The notes beneath the pieces were generated by a model. The model made no database searches, was not told the origin of the DNA, and saw only the letters and a list, made by a program, of their open reading frames with translations. DNA of 64,000 nt from Slackia heliotrinireducens DSM 20476. Lineage in GTDB: Bacteria > Actinomycetota > Coriobacteriia > Coriobacteriales > Eggerthellaceae. Position numbers and translations under genes: made by a program. This document shows, in pieces, positions 1-8,493 of this stretch. The first letter of the stretch is position 1, and the number at the start of each line of letters is the position of its first letter. The DNA is taken from NCBI RefSeq assembly GCF_000023885.1, contig NC_013165.1, positions 1,860,001-1,924,000 on the forward strand, read 5' to 3'.

Positions 1-154
1 AGTCGACAACGCAGACACGGCAGGAGCCGATGTCGTTCAGGCCCTTCATCCAGCACAGCGTGGGGATGTCGGCCCCGGCCTGTTTGCAGGCGCCGAGGAT
101 GGTGGCGTTGTCCTTAACCTCAATAGTCTTGCCGTCGATGGTCAGCTTTACCAT
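1..154 (-). CDS. 2Fe-2S ferredoxin-domain protein, N-terminal fragment ([FeFe] hydrogenase / NuoG-like subunit)
   Basis: Only the first 51 codons lie in the window; the gene runs off the left edge. The translation begins MVKLTIDGKTIEVKD and continues with a plant-type 2Fe-2S fold, including the cysteine pattern C-W-M-K…GSCRVCVV. This N-terminus is typical of NuoG, HndC/HndD-type [FeFe] hydrogenase large subunits and some formate dehydrogenase alpha subunits. The part that would separate these is missing. Its ATG lies inside the end of the upstream gene (7-nt overlap, ATGGTAA), so the two are translationally coupled and probably form a complex that passes electrons between NAD(P)H and ferredoxin or H2. 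The hydrogenase assignment is inference. Confidence 0.8.
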   Translation of the reverse strand, partial: MVKLTIDGKTIEVKDNATILGACKQAGADIPTLCWMKGLNDIGSCRVCVVD

Positions 155-1986
155 TGCTCAAGTCCCCTTCCGGTCAGAGCGCCAATGCCGAACACGTCGC
201 AGCGGAGGCAGCGACCGCATTCCTGCGCCGCTTCTTCGGCGCTGACAGGGCACTCAACGTAATCGAAATCGTTCTTGCGCTCACGTGCAGGACGCTCGGC
301 GACCTGGACGCGACCGTATGCGCAACGATCGTTGCGGCGGGCCTGCGGGACCTCGATGCCGAAGTCGATCTGATGATCGAAGCCGAGCATCGTGTCGATG
401 TTGCGGGCAGCGGTCTTGCCTGCGGCGATAGCCATGATGACGGTCTTGGGACCCCACTGGCAGTCGCCACCGACGTAGACGTTGTCGAAATTCTTGACAG
501 CCAGGTACTCGTCGGCGACGAAGAAGGTGCGATCGGCTTCCATGCCGGCCTCTTCGAAGGGTGCGGACTCGATTGCCTGGCCGACAGCGATGAGCACGAT
601 GTCCGCGTCGATGCGGATCTCGGGCTTGGCGGCGTTGACGGGGGCCGGACGGCCGCGCTTGACAGCGCCGATGTACTGGGGCTGGCAGATCAGGGCGCAG
701 GCGTTGCCTTCGGCGTCCTTCTCGATGCGGACGGGAGCCTGCAGGCACATCATCTCGATGCCTTCGGCGATGGCGCTTTCGATTTCTGCGTCGAGAGCGG
801 TCATGTCCTCGAGACGACGGCGGTAAGCGACGGTGACCTCTTCGGCACCGGCGCGGATGGACGTGCGGGCGCAGTCCATGGCAACGTTGCCGCCACCGAT
901 AACGGCTACCTTCTTGCCGGTGAAGTCGGGATACTCGCCGTCACCGATCTTGCCGAGCAGTTCCACGGCACTCATGACGCCTGCGGCGTCGGCGCCGTCG
1001 AGGGCCAGCGTCTTGCCGCCCTGGGCACCGATGGCGACGTACACGGCGTCGAACTCATCGGCGATGCGCTTCATCTCGGCTGCGTCGACGGCATGCTCGT
1101 AATTGACCTCGATGCCGCCCACGCCCAGGATGGCGCGGATGTCTTCGTCAAGACGCTCACGCGGGAAGCGGTACGCAGGGATGCCGTAGCGCATCATACC
1201 GCCGAGCTTCTTGCGGCCTTCGAACACGGTGACGTCATGGCCCATGAGGGCGCTGAAGTATGCGCAGGTCATGCCAGAGGGGCCGCCACCGATGACGGCG
1301 ACCTTCTTGCCGGTGGATTCTGCGCGGGCAGGGGTTTCAACCTTGTCGGCAGCGATGGTGTCGACGGCGAACTTCTTGATGCCGCGGATGTTGATCGGAG
1401 CATCAACCAGGGTACGGCGGCAACGAGCCTCGCAAGGATGCTCGCAGACGAGCGCGCACGCCGTCGGGAACGGATTGTCCTTGCGAATCATCTTGATGGC
1501 GCCGGCGCAATCGCCTTCCTGCACCAGGGAGATGTAGGCGGGAACGTTCACATGGGCCGGGCAGAGCGTGACACAGGGAACCGTCTGTTCGCTGTTGTCG
1601 GCGCACACGCCGCGGTTCACATGACTGTCGAACTCGGCTGCGAACTCTTTGAGGCCCTCCAGGACCAGTTCGCCAGCATGATAGCCGATGGCGCAGTCTG
1701 CCGTGTCGCACAGCAGCTGGGCGCGCTTGCGGATGTCTTCCACAACGCTTGCGTCCGCGTCGAAGTCGAGCAGCAGCTCGTAATCGGCGAGGATTTTAGG
1801 AATGCCCTCACGGCAAGGCGTGCACTTGCCGCACGTCTGAGCCGCGCACGTCTGCAGCATTGCCTGCTGCACCGCGATCGGGCACGTCCCCGGCGGCATC
1901 GACTCGACGCGACGCATGTACGGCTCCAAGAAGGCGCCGGCGCGCTTCGCGTCATCAACGTAGGATCCAATGGACAGTTTACCCAT
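148..1986 (-). CDS. NuoF-type Fe-S domain fused to GltD-like NAD(P)H flavin oxidoreductase (SfrB-like)
   Basis: A 612-residue cytoplasmic redox protein. Residues about 30-115 match the C-terminal 4Fe-4S part of NuoF without the FMN/NADH part: CGKCTPCREG gives Cys52, 55 and 58, with Cys98 as fourth ligand. Residues about 135-195 are the double-cluster domain of glutamate synthase small subunits (CVTLCP, CEHPCEARC). An FAD Rossmann motif GGGPSG lies near 233 and a second dinucleotide motif GGGNVAMD near 364. A CGRCLRC pair sits near the C-terminus. This architecture is known from SfrB-type NADPH oxidoreductases and from hydrogenase- or formate-dehydrogenase-linked modules. It overlaps the next gene by 7 nt. 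The start has a good AGGGGGT ribosome site and follows a clear promoter and folded leader. Confidence 0.88.
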   Translation of the reverse strand: MGKLSIGSYVDDAKRAGAFLEPYMRRVESMPPGTCPIAVQQAMLQTCAAQTCGKCTPCREGIPKILADYELLLDFDADASVVEDIRKRAQLLCDTADCAIGYHAGELVLEGLKEFAAEFDSHVNRGVCADNSEQTVPCVTLCPAHVNVPAYISLVQEGDCAGAIKMIRKDNPFPTACALVCEHPCEARCRRTLVDAPINIRGIKKFAVDTIAADKVETPARAESTGKKVAVIGGGPSGMTCAYFSALMGHDVTVFEGRKKLGGMMRYGIPAYRFPRERLDEDIRAILGVGGIEVNYEHAVDAAEMKRIADEFDAVYVAIGAQGGKTLALDGADAAGVMSAVELLGKIGDGEYPDFTGKKVAVIGGGNVAMDCARTSIRAGAEEVTVAYRRRLEDMTALDAEIESAIAEGIEMMCLQAPVRIEKDAEGNACALICQPQYIGAVKRGRPAPVNAAKPEIRIDADIVLIAVGQAIESAPFEEAGMEADRTFFVADEYLAVKNFDNVYVGGDCQWGPKTVIMAIAAGKTAARNIDTMLGFDHQIDFGIEVPQARRNDRCAYGRVQVAERPARERKNDFDYVECPVSAEEAAQECGRCLRCDVFGIGALTGRGLEQW

Positions 1987-1989
1987 AGC

Positions 1990-2069
1990 CTACCCCCTTA
2001 TTTATTGATTGGCCAAACCTGCCCCATACCAGCAGGTTAAACGCGACACCCCCTTTAGATAATCGCGTT
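1990..2069 (-). promoter_or_regulatory. structured 5' leader of the SfrB-like operon
   Basis: The predicted transcript start is about 85 nt before the ATG. The leader can form two stems: AAACGCG with CGCGTTT around a purine-rich loop, then AACCTGC with GCAGGTT. A Shine-Dalgarno AGGGGGT follows. I do not recognise a known riboswitch class. It may simply be a stabilising leader or a protein-binding site. Confidence 0.4.
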
Positions 2070-2075
2070 TATTAA

Positions 2076-2104
2076 ATTATATGATTTGGGATTTGATTTT
2101 GCAA
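2076..2104 (-). promoter_or_regulatory. sigma70-type promoter for the SfrB-like operon
   Basis: Read on the minus strand, TTGCAA (2104-2099) is followed after exactly 17 bases by a consensus TATAAT (2081-2076), in an AT-rich patch that stands out from its GC-rich surroundings. It points to the gene starting at 1986. Confidence 0.75.
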
Positions 2105-2439
2105 TACTTATATATGAGTTGCATGTGAGTAACTTTGCCAGATCGACAGCGGCTCGAGCGATAAACTGCCCGAGTTGTCCAACGAAACTGGAGCTGGTAA
2201 AACGTTGGTTGACGGCATATCCAACCCGCAGAACAACCCCGCGTCCGAAAGCTGGGCCGCAGGGTGCTGCCAGCCACCGTTCACACCCAGGTTTCGCCCT
2301 ATCGTTCGGGCCACGCGCATACGCTTCTGTTCGAGCAACTCCGCATCGGCAAAGCGCCCGCCAGACGTTTCGAGCTAAATGGAAACGTCCGAGCAGCAAC
2401 AAAAGCCGCAACCAGCCCTCCCCGCCGACGATCGGGATG
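2105..2439. other. intergenic region, no gene recognised
   Basis: About 335 bases between the promoter of the SfrB-like operon and the end of the small unknown gene. Short open frames exist on both strands, but none has a credible start, codon pattern or recognisable product. No clear terminator or repeat was found. Confidence 0.5.
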
Positions 2440-2730
2440 CTACATCCGGGTGCCCTCGATGTTGAGCGAGGCCCCCTCTGCCTTGGCCACTGCAGTCAAC
2501 CTGTCGCCGTCGACCTTACCGTCGACCTGGAAACGCGCCTTTTTGAACAGCACCTTCACCACGCCGTCGAACCGAAACGAATCCCCTGACGCTGTGCCTT
2601 CGAACTCGCCCTTGATGATGAAGGCATCAAGCTTGGCTTTCACCTTGGACCCGGCGGTTTTGAGGGTAACCGTACCCTTTTTCTCCTCGTTTCCGACTCG
2701 CGCGGCTATGGCGTACGTTCCGTCGATCAT
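2440..2730 (-). CDS. small conserved-looking protein of unknown function
   Basis: A 96-residue protein rich in alternating polar and hydrophobic residues, beginning MIDGTYAIAARVGNEEKKG. It suggests a small beta-barrel or beta-sandwich with no cysteines and no signal peptide. The start is supported by AAAGGA eight bases upstream. It reads as GTYxIxAxVGxxxKKGTVTL…DGVVKVLFKKARFQVDGKVDGDRL, resembling lipocalin-like or calycin-like small domains, but I do not recognise a named family. It stands alone between larger genes on the same strand. Confidence 0.6.
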   Translation of the reverse strand: MIDGTYAIAARVGNEEKKGTVTLKTAGSKVKAKLDAFIIKGEFEGTASGDSFRFDGVVKVLFKKARFQVDGKVDGDRLTAVAKAEGASLNIEGTRM

Positions 2731-2831
2731 GGGCGGATCCTTTCTTCAAGGGGCGATGGTGCAGCCCCATTCAACCACGACGGGCGCCGCATAGCAACGC
2801 CCGATTTCAAGGTATGAGATTGTTGAGCCGA

Positions 2832-4349
2832 CTACTGGCGGTAGTAGCTCAGGAAGTCCGCCAGCTTGGTCATGCACTCGGAGAGGACCTCGATGCGCGG
2901 CAGGTACACCACGCGGAAGTGGTCCGGTTCCTTCCAATTGAAACCGGAGCCCTGCACAACGAGGATCTTCTTGTCCTTGAGCAGATCCAATGCGAACTGG
3001 ACGTCGTCGGTAATGTTGAACTTCTTCACATCGATCTTCGGGAAGATGTAGAACGCCGCGTCGGGCTTCACCACGCTGATGCCCGGGATGTCCTTGAGCG
3101 CGTTGTACACGTATTCACGCTGCTCGTAGATGCGGCCGCCCGGCGTGACGTAACCTTTGACGCTCTGATGGCCCCACAGCGCGGTCTGAACGATGGATTG
3201 GGCAGGCACGTTGGAGCACAAGCGCATGTTGGAAAGCATGTTAAGGCCCAGGATGTAATCCTTGGCCAGGCGTTTGTTGCCGGAAAGGACCATCCAGCCG
3301 ATGCGGTAGCCGGCAATCATGTGGCTCTTGGACAGGCCGCTGAAGGTGACGCAGAACAGGTCGGGGCACATGGACGCGATGCTGATGTGCTCCTTACCGT
3401 CCATCACCAGGCGGTCGTAGATTTCATCGGAGAAGATCATGAGCTGATGCTCGCGGGCGATGTCGATGATGCCCTGCAAGATCTCCGGCGGGTAGAGGAC
3501 GCCGGTGGGGTTGTTCGGGTTGATGATGACGATGGCTTTGGTGCGGTCGGTCACTTTGGAGCGCATGTCGTCGAGGTCGGGATACCAGTTGGCTTCTTCG
3601 TCGCAAATGTAATGCACGGGCTTGCCGCCTGCCAGCGTTGCGCATGCGGTCCAAAGCGGATAGTCGGGAGACGGGATGAGAATCTCGTCTCCGGAATCCA
3701 GCAGCGCCGACATACATATATTGATAAGCTCGCTGACGCCGTTGCCTGTGTAGATGTCGTCCATAGTGACGTTGGGAAGGCCCTTGATCTGCGAGTACTG
3801 CATGATGGCCTTGCGGGCGCTGAACAATCCCCTGCTGTCGGAGTAGCCTTCGCACTCCGTAAGCTGGTGGGCCATGTCGTAGACTACTTCGTCGGGCGTG
3901 CGGAATCCGAAGGGCGCCGGGTTGCCGATGTTCAATTTCAACACGTTGACGCCGTCCTGCTCCATGCGCATGGCCTCGTCGACCACAGGACCGCGGACGT
4001 CGTACAGCACGTTATCGAGCTTGGAGGATTTTTTGAAAGTACGCATGGGTCTTCCTTCCGAAGAGATAGGTTTGGAAAGTTCAATTTCAGAAACAGGCGC
4101 GGGAGCTTCAATGGCTTGAGTTTGTGCAGCTGCGCCGTTCAACAGCCAATCGGGATTGACGTGCAGCGCGTCTGCCAAGAAGTGCAACGTATCGCGTCGC
4201 GGTATGGTTTTGCCGCTCACATACTGGCTGAGCTGGCTTTTCCCTAGTTTTTGCTCTGCCGCCGCAGCCAATCGCAGCAAATCCGCCTGCTTAAGGCCTT
4301 GTTCAGCCATGGACCGCTTCAGCCGCTCCGCAAAAGTCGTGCTTGCCAT
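2832..4349 (-). CDS. HTH (XRE) - alanine/class I aminotransferase fusion (AlaA-like)
   Basis: A 505-residue fusion. Residues 1-70 are a Cro/CI-type helix-turn-helix (FAERLKRSMAEQGL…QLSQYVSGKTIP). After a short Ala/Pro/Glu linker, residues from about 108 are a full PLP-dependent fold type I aminotransferase very like AlaA (glutamate-pyruvate aminotransferase), with the PLP lysine in SGLSKSHMIAGYRIGW near residue 338. The start at 4349 is chosen because AAGGAGG lies just upstream; an ATG 18 bases earlier lacks a site. Unlike MocR regulators, the HTH is of XRE rather than GntR type. Several copies of AAGTTCAATTT precede the gene and could be its own operators, so it may sense PLP or amino-acid supply and autoregulate (inference). 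Confidence 0.88.
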   Translation of the reverse strand: MASTTFAERLKRSMAEQGLKQADLLRLAAAAEQKLGKSQLSQYVSGKTIPRRDTLHFLADALHVNPDWLLNGAAAQTQAIEAPAPVSEIELSKPISSEGRPMRTFKKSSKLDNVLYDVRGPVVDEAMRMEQDGVNVLKLNIGNPAPFGFRTPDEVVYDMAHQLTECEGYSDSRGLFSARKAIMQYSQIKGLPNVTMDDIYTGNGVSELINICMSALLDSGDEILIPSPDYPLWTACATLAGGKPVHYICDEEANWYPDLDDMRSKVTDRTKAIVIINPNNPTGVLYPPEILQGIIDIAREHQLMIFSDEIYDRLVMDGKEHISIASMCPDLFCVTFSGLSKSHMIAGYRIGWMVLSGNKRLAKDYILGLNMLSNMRLCSNVPAQSIVQTALWGHQSVKGYVTPGGRIYEQREYVYNALKDIPGISVVKPDAAFYIFPKIDVKKFNITDDVQFALDLLKDKKILVVQGSGFNWKEPDHFRVVYLPRIEVLSECMTKLADFLSYYRQ

Positions 4350-4361
4350 CTCGCCTCCTTC

Positions 4362-4478
4362 GTTCAATTCAGAAGTTCAATTTTGTATGGAAGGAGGATA
4401 CCGCGCACTACGACGAAAAGAAAGCAAAAGTTCAATTTATGGACAAAACGGGACAACCTTTCGGTCAAAGTTCAATTT
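4362..4478. promoter_or_regulatory. repeated AAGTTCAATTT operator-like motifs
   Basis: Copies lie at 4373-4383, 4428-4438 and 4468-4478, with a shorter match (GTTCAATTC) at 4362-4370. One further copy is inside the gene at 4077-4087, at the junction of the HTH and aminotransferase parts. The motif is not seen at other promoters in the window. Direct repeats before an XRE-domain gene suggest autoregulation; this is inference. Confidence 0.5.
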
Positions 4479-4521
4479 CGCCTCGCATGTGCACATAGAT
4501 ATGTCCCCACCGACTCGTTAT

Positions 4522-4587
4522 TGTGTCAAAAGGAAACGTCCCTACTGACACATTTTTGAGTCAGTAGGGACGTTTCCGATTGACACA
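4522..4587. repeat. long imperfect palindrome (66 bp)
   Basis: TGTGTCAAAAGGAAACGTCC and what follows is repeated inverted after a short ACATTTTTGA loop, forming a stem of about 27 bp with one mismatch region. Neither strand has a U-tract after it, so it is not a classical terminator. It looks like a dispersed palindromic unit between two same-strand genes. Confidence 0.7.
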
Positions 4588-4610
4588 TCGGTATCGTTTT
4601 TTATGTATTT

Positions 4611-4639
4611 GGGACAAAGGGGGCTGTCCCCTTTGTCCC
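4611..4639. repeat. short perfect palindrome next to the CoA-disulfide reductase stop
   Basis: GGGACAAAGGGG and CCCCTTTGTCCC flank a five-base loop, five bases after the stop of the minus-strand gene. The minus-strand continuation is A-rich, not U-rich. It may still act as an mRNA 3' end stabiliser, or be a dispersed palindrome like its neighbour. Confidence 0.65.
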
Positions 4640-4643
4640 GATT

Positions 4644-6335
4644 CTATTTGTCGGCGCCGCAGGGATGGGCCTGGTCGGCGGCCAAAAGGTCGGACGTCAC
4701 CATGTTGTAGAAGCGGTACCCACCGGAGAAGTTGTAGCAGTCGTATCCGTTCTGGGCCAGGATGCAGCATGCCAGATAACTGCGCAGGCCGCTCTGGCAC
4801 ATCACATACAGCGGCTTGTCCAGCGGAATCTCGTCCAAACGGCCGCGCAGCTCATCCAAGGGGATGTTCACGAATCCTTCCGCACAGCCGCGGGCGTACT
4901 CGGCGGGCGTGCGGGCATCCAACAGCGTCACGCTTCCGTCTCGCGGCAGGTCGGCCACATCATGCCAGTGGAACTGCTTTACGCGGCCCTCTTCGATGTT
5001 CTCGATCATGAAGCCCGCCATGTTCACGGGGTCCTTGGCAGAAGAGTACGGCGGCGCGTAGGCCAGATCCAGATCTTTCAGGTCGACGGCGTTCAGACCT
5101 GCAAAAATGGCCGTCGCCAGCACGTCGATGCGCTTATCGACGCCTTCGTAACCCACAATCTGGGCACCCAGCAGACGAAGGCTGCCGCGCTCATACAGAA
5201 TCTTGCAGGTCATGACCTTGCCGCCCGGATAGTAGCCCGCATGGTTCGCAGGCGACAGGACCACCTTCTCGTAATCGATGCCGGCGGCCTGGGCCAGCTT
5301 CTCGTTGATGCCGGTAGTGGCGGCCGTCATGTTGAACAGCTTGATCACCGAGGAGCGCTGCGAGCCGCGGTAGTAGCTGTAACCGCCGCAGATGTTGTCC
5401 GCAGCGATGCGCCCCTGTTTGTTCGCGGGGCCCGCCAGCGGCACCAGGGCATCCAGCCCCGTAACGGCGTCGACGACCTGCACGGCGTCGCCCACCGCAT
5501 AGATGTCGGGAACGGAGGTCTCCATGCGGTCGTTCACCACGATGGAACCCTTCGGACCCATCTCAAGGCCGGCCGCCTGGGCGATGGCCGTGTCGGGCGT
5601 CACGCCGATGGCCAGCACCACCATGTCCGAAACCAGGGGCTCCTCCCCTTCCAGCAGCGTGGACACCTTGCCGTCGCGCTCTTCAAACCCGGCCACAGAA
5701 CTGCCAAGCTTCAGCCCGATGCCGTGGCTGCGCAGCAGCGCATGCAGCTGGCAGGCCATGTCGGCATCCAGCGGCGCCAGCACCTGCTTCGGGCGCTGCA
5801 CGATGGTGACCTCGACGCCCATCTCACACAGATTCTCGGCCACTTCCAGACCGATGAAGCCGCCGCCTGCGACGACGGCCGACTTCGGCGCCTTCTCCAC
5901 CACGAAGTTGCGCATGGCGAAGGTGTCCTCGACCGTACGCAGGGTGAACACGCGCTTGCCGTCCACACCCGCCAGGCGCGGCACGGTGGGCTTGGCCCCG
6001 GGCGACAGCAACAGCTTGTCGTAGGGTTCGTCGAACACCTCGCCGGTTTCCAGATTGCGCACGGTCACGGTCTTTAGATCAGGGTTAATGGCCTCGACCT
6101 CATGATGCACGCGCATGTCCACACGGAACCTGCGCAGGAAGCTTTCAGGGGTCTGAAGCGTCAGGGCGCCCGGATCGGTGATCACGCCGCCCACAAAGTA
6201 CGGCAGACCGCAATTGGCATACGACACGTACCCCGTGCGCTCGAACACGATGATTTCCGCGGTTTCATCCAAACGCCTGATGCGCGCGGCCGCAGAAGCT
6301 CCGCCCGCCACTCCGCCGACGATGACTACCTTCAT
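4644..6335 (-). CDS. CoA-disulfide reductase / NADH oxidase-like flavoprotein with C-terminal rhodanese domain
   Basis: A 563-residue pyridine nucleotide-disulfide oxidoreductase of the CoADR-RHD family. The FAD motif GGVAGGASAA is at residues 7-16. The single redox cysteine is Cys42 in YANCGLPY, the hallmark of CoADR, Nox and polysulfide reductases. The NAD(P)H motif GGGFIGLEVA follows mid-protein. The last roughly 100 residues are a rhodanese domain with active loop CQSGLRS. Family members reduce CoA-disulfide, CoA-persulfide or polysulfide. The start is at MKVVIV because AAAGGTAGG lies just before it. It follows the stand-alone rhodanese gene by four bases, so the two form an operon for sulfane-sulfur or thiol homeostasis. 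Confidence 0.9.
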   Translation of the reverse strand: MKVVIVGGVAGGASAAARIRRLDETAEIIVFERTGYVSYANCGLPYFVGGVITDPGALTLQTPESFLRRFRVDMRVHHEVEAINPDLKTVTVRNLETGEVFDEPYDKLLLSPGAKPTVPRLAGVDGKRVFTLRTVEDTFAMRNFVVEKAPKSAVVAGGGFIGLEVAENLCEMGVEVTIVQRPKQVLAPLDADMACQLHALLRSHGIGLKLGSSVAGFEERDGKVSTLLEGEEPLVSDMVVLAIGVTPDTAIAQAAGLEMGPKGSIVVNDRMETSVPDIYAVGDAVQVVDAVTGLDALVPLAGPANKQGRIAADNICGGYSYYRGSQRSSVIKLFNMTAATTGINEKLAQAAGIDYEKVVLSPANHAGYYPGGKVMTCKILYERGSLRLLGAQIVGYEGVDKRIDVLATAIFAGLNAVDLKDLDLAYAPPYSSAKDPVNMAGFMIENIEEGRVKQFHWHDVADLPRDGSVTLLDARTPAEYARGCAEGFVNIPLDELRGRLDEIPLDKPLYVMCQSGLRSYLACCILAQNGYDCYNFSGGYRFYNMVTSDLLAADQAHPCGADK

Positions 6336-6339
6336 GGTC

Positions 6340-6660
6340 CTACCTTTCAACAGGTCCGCGATATCCGGAGATGCCGCCGATCGATTTCACGTTTTCGTAT
6401 CCCATGGCGCGCATGGACAGTTCGGCCTTGTCGGCCCGCCCGCCGCCGAAGCAGTAGATGAAGACGGGCGTCGACTTGTCCGGCACCACGGCTTCGACCT
6501 CGGAAATCCGCTTCACGCTCAGGTTGACCGCTCCGGGTATGCGACCGCGGGCGAATTCGTCCGGCTCGCGCACATCCAGCAGCACCGCACCCGGCATGTC
6601 CGCGCAGGCCTTCGCCCCATCGTTGATATTCGGTCTTGAGAACATGTCGAAGAGCCCCAT
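6340..6660 (-). CDS. single-domain rhodanese-like sulfurtransferase
   Basis: A 106-residue rhodanese domain with LDVREPDEFARGRIPGAVNL and an active-site loop YCFGGGRAD (Cys70). Cytoplasmic, no signal peptide. The ATG at 6660 is preferred over one six bases earlier because GGAGGT then has normal spacing. It is the first gene of a two-gene operon with the CoADR-rhodanese flavoprotein and probably hands sulfane sulfur to or from it (inference from context). Confidence 0.87.
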   Translation of the reverse strand: MGLFDMFSRPNINDGAKACADMPGAVLLDVREPDEFARGRIPGAVNLSVKRISEVEAVVPDKSTPVFIYCFGGGRADKAELSMRAMGYENVKSIGGISGYRGPVER

Positions 6661-6773
6661 TGGCATACCTCCAAGATCGGTCGGACGGACCGCTAGATTA
6701 TCCCATATTTATATATGTTGGCGATGGCGGCACCAGAGAAGCGGCCGCGGCGACCAGCCGTTCGGACCCTTCC

Positions 6774-7886
6774 CTATTCGAACAGTTCGGCTGCCTTTTC
6801 CAGCTCGTCCATAACGGCGATGTGCTGCGGGCAGGCGTCTTCGCACTGGCCGCAATGGATGCAGTCGCTGGCTTTGCCGTAGCTCTGAACGTTCATCTTA
6901 TACGTGCGTTTCGCCCGGTCGTTGCCGAATTGCGCGCCCCGGTTCACAGCGTCGAAAATGCCGGCGATGTTGATGTTCATGGGGCATTCCTTCATGCAGT
7001 ACTTGCAGCTGGTGCACGGCACGGCGATGGCGTCGGCCAACGCCCGCTGAGCCTTCTCCAACGTGGATCGCTCGGCCTCTGTCAGCGGCTTGAACGCCTG
7101 GTAGGTGGCGATGTTTTGACGCATCTGCTCCAGCGAGGACATGCCGGAAAGCGTGGTGATGGTGCCTTCCAGCCCCCAGACGAAGCGAAGCGCCCATTCC
7201 ACGGGGGTCATATTCGACCCGGAGCCGTTCAGCACGTCGGCCACAACGGCCGGCGGGTCGGCCAGCGTGCCGCCGCGGACCGGCTCCATGATGATGACCG
7301 GCAGACCGTGCTTGCGCGCCACCTCGTAGCACTTGCGGGATTGGATGGCCTCGTTTTCCCAATCCGCGTAGTTGATCTGCAGCTGCACGAACTCCATCTC
7401 GGGATGAAGCCCGATGATCCGCTCCAGTTCGTCGGCGGTGTCGTGCAGCGAGAACCCGATGTGCTTGACCTTGCCTTCCGCCTTGAGCTGCTTCACGAAA
7501 TCCCACATGCCGAAATCGTCGAACACCTTCGTGCGGTTGTTCCCCACGTTGTGAATCAGGTAGAAGTCGAAATAGCCCGCGCCGGTGGTCTCCAGGCTCA
7601 CATCGAAATCGGCCTTCGCCTCTTCAGCGGTCTTTTCGCCGATCCAGGCCGCATTCTTGGTCGCAAGCTGATAACTCTCCCGAGGATAGCGGTCGACCAG
7701 CGCCGCCTTGATGGTGGCTTCGCTTGAACCGTACGCACGGGCCGTGTCGAAATAGGTAAGCCCCGCGTCCAAAAAGGCGTCGACCATCTGCTTGACCTGC
7801 TCGACGTCGTCGGTGCCGTCCTCCAGCTTCGGCAGACGCATCAGCCCGAAACCCAGTTTGGGAATGGATTCGCCCAGGTAGCTCAT
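6774..7886 (-). CDS. aldo/keto reductase with C-terminal double 4Fe-4S ferredoxin domain
   Basis: A 370-residue protein. Residues 1-270 form the aldo/keto reductase barrel: FGLMRLP at the N-terminus, the catalytic Asp/Tyr in FDTARAYG, Lys in ATKNA and His in FYLIHN. The C-terminal 90 residues carry two CX2CX2CX3CP motifs (CTSCKYCMKECP and CIHCGQCEDACP), so two [4Fe-4S] clusters. This AKR-ferredoxin family is common in anaerobes; substrates are mostly unknown and electrons may come from ferredoxin rather than NADPH. The start has AGGGGGAA upstream. It is a single gene, divergent from the GNAT gene. Confidence 0.9.
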   Translation of the reverse strand: MSYLGESIPKLGFGLMRLPKLEDGTDDVEQVKQMVDAFLDAGLTYFDTARAYGSSEATIKAALVDRYPRESYQLATKNAAWIGEKTAEEAKADFDVSLETTGAGYFDFYLIHNVGNNRTKVFDDFGMWDFVKQLKAEGKVKHIGFSLHDTADELERIIGLHPEMEFVQLQINYADWENEAIQSRKCYEVARKHGLPVIIMEPVRGGTLADPPAVVADVLNGSGSNMTPVEWALRFVWGLEGTITTLSGMSSLEQMRQNIATYQAFKPLTEAERSTLEKAQRALADAIAVPCTSCKYCMKECPMNINIAGIFDAVNRGAQFGNDRAKRTYKMNVQSYGKASDCIHCGQCEDACPQHIAVMDELEKAAELFE

Positions 7887-8014
7887 GGTTCCCCCTTAGA
7901 ACGCCGGTTTGTTCGCTTTACGGTTGTTTATTATACGCGCACCGCATTACACGTCGAATCGGAACCTTCGTTCATGTATACTCGCATCCGTTGTTCGATT
8001 GGAAACGGAGTTTC

Positions 8015-8482
8015 ATGGCCGCAAGCAAAGTGCATATCACCCTCCGCGTCATGACCGCAGACGACTACGACGGCGTCTACGATCTGTGGAAGCGCACCTC
8101 GGGCTTCGCCCTGCGGTCGACCGACGATTCCCGCGAATACGTCGAACGGTTCCTGCGCCGCAACCCCACCACCAGCGTCGTCGCTCTGGACGGCGAACGC
8201 ATCGTGGGCACCATCCTGTGCGGGCACGACGGCCGCCAGGGCAGCATGTACCACGTCGCCGTGGACAGCGACTACCGCGAGCACCACATCGGACGCAAGA
8301 TGGTGGATTTCTGTCTGGAAGCCCTGAAGGCCGAAAAGATCAGCAAGGTCACGCTGGTGGCCTTCGAAAGCAACGAGGGCGGCAACCGCTTTTGGCAGCG
8401 CCTCGGCTGGATCCCCCGTCCAGACCTGAACACCTACGAGATCATCATCGGCGACGATTACGTCATCCACGTGGTGGACTGA
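8015..8482 (+). CDS. GNAT-family N-acetyltransferase
   Basis: A 155-residue GNAT domain with ITLRVMTADDYDGVYDLW at the N-terminus, a substrate strand STSVVALDGERIVGTILCG-like region, and the acetyl-CoA loop VDSDYREHHIGRKMV. The start at 8015 has GGAG at good spacing. An upstream in-frame ATG at 7991 would add eight residues but has no ribosome site. It ends 11 bases before the convergent LuxR gene. Similar single-domain proteins acetylate small amines or protein N-termini; the substrate cannot be read from the sequence. Confidence 0.85.
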   Translation: MAASKVHITLRVMTADDYDGVYDLWKRTSGFALRSTDDSREYVERFLRRNPTTSVVALDGERIVGTILCGHDGRQGSMYHVAVDSDYREHHIGRKMVDFCLEALKAEKISKVTLVAFESNEGGNRFWQRLGWIPRPDLNTYEIIIGDDYVIHVVD

Positions 8483-8493
8483 CGCCGCGACCC

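Noticed and set aside
154-2040. Long plus-strand open frame (628 codons) antisense to the SfrB-like gene
   Set aside because: It is the GC-rich shadow of the real minus-strand gene; no ribosome site and no recognisable domain.
7991-8014. Earlier ATG for the GNAT gene
   Set aside because: The ribosome site fits the ATG at 8015.
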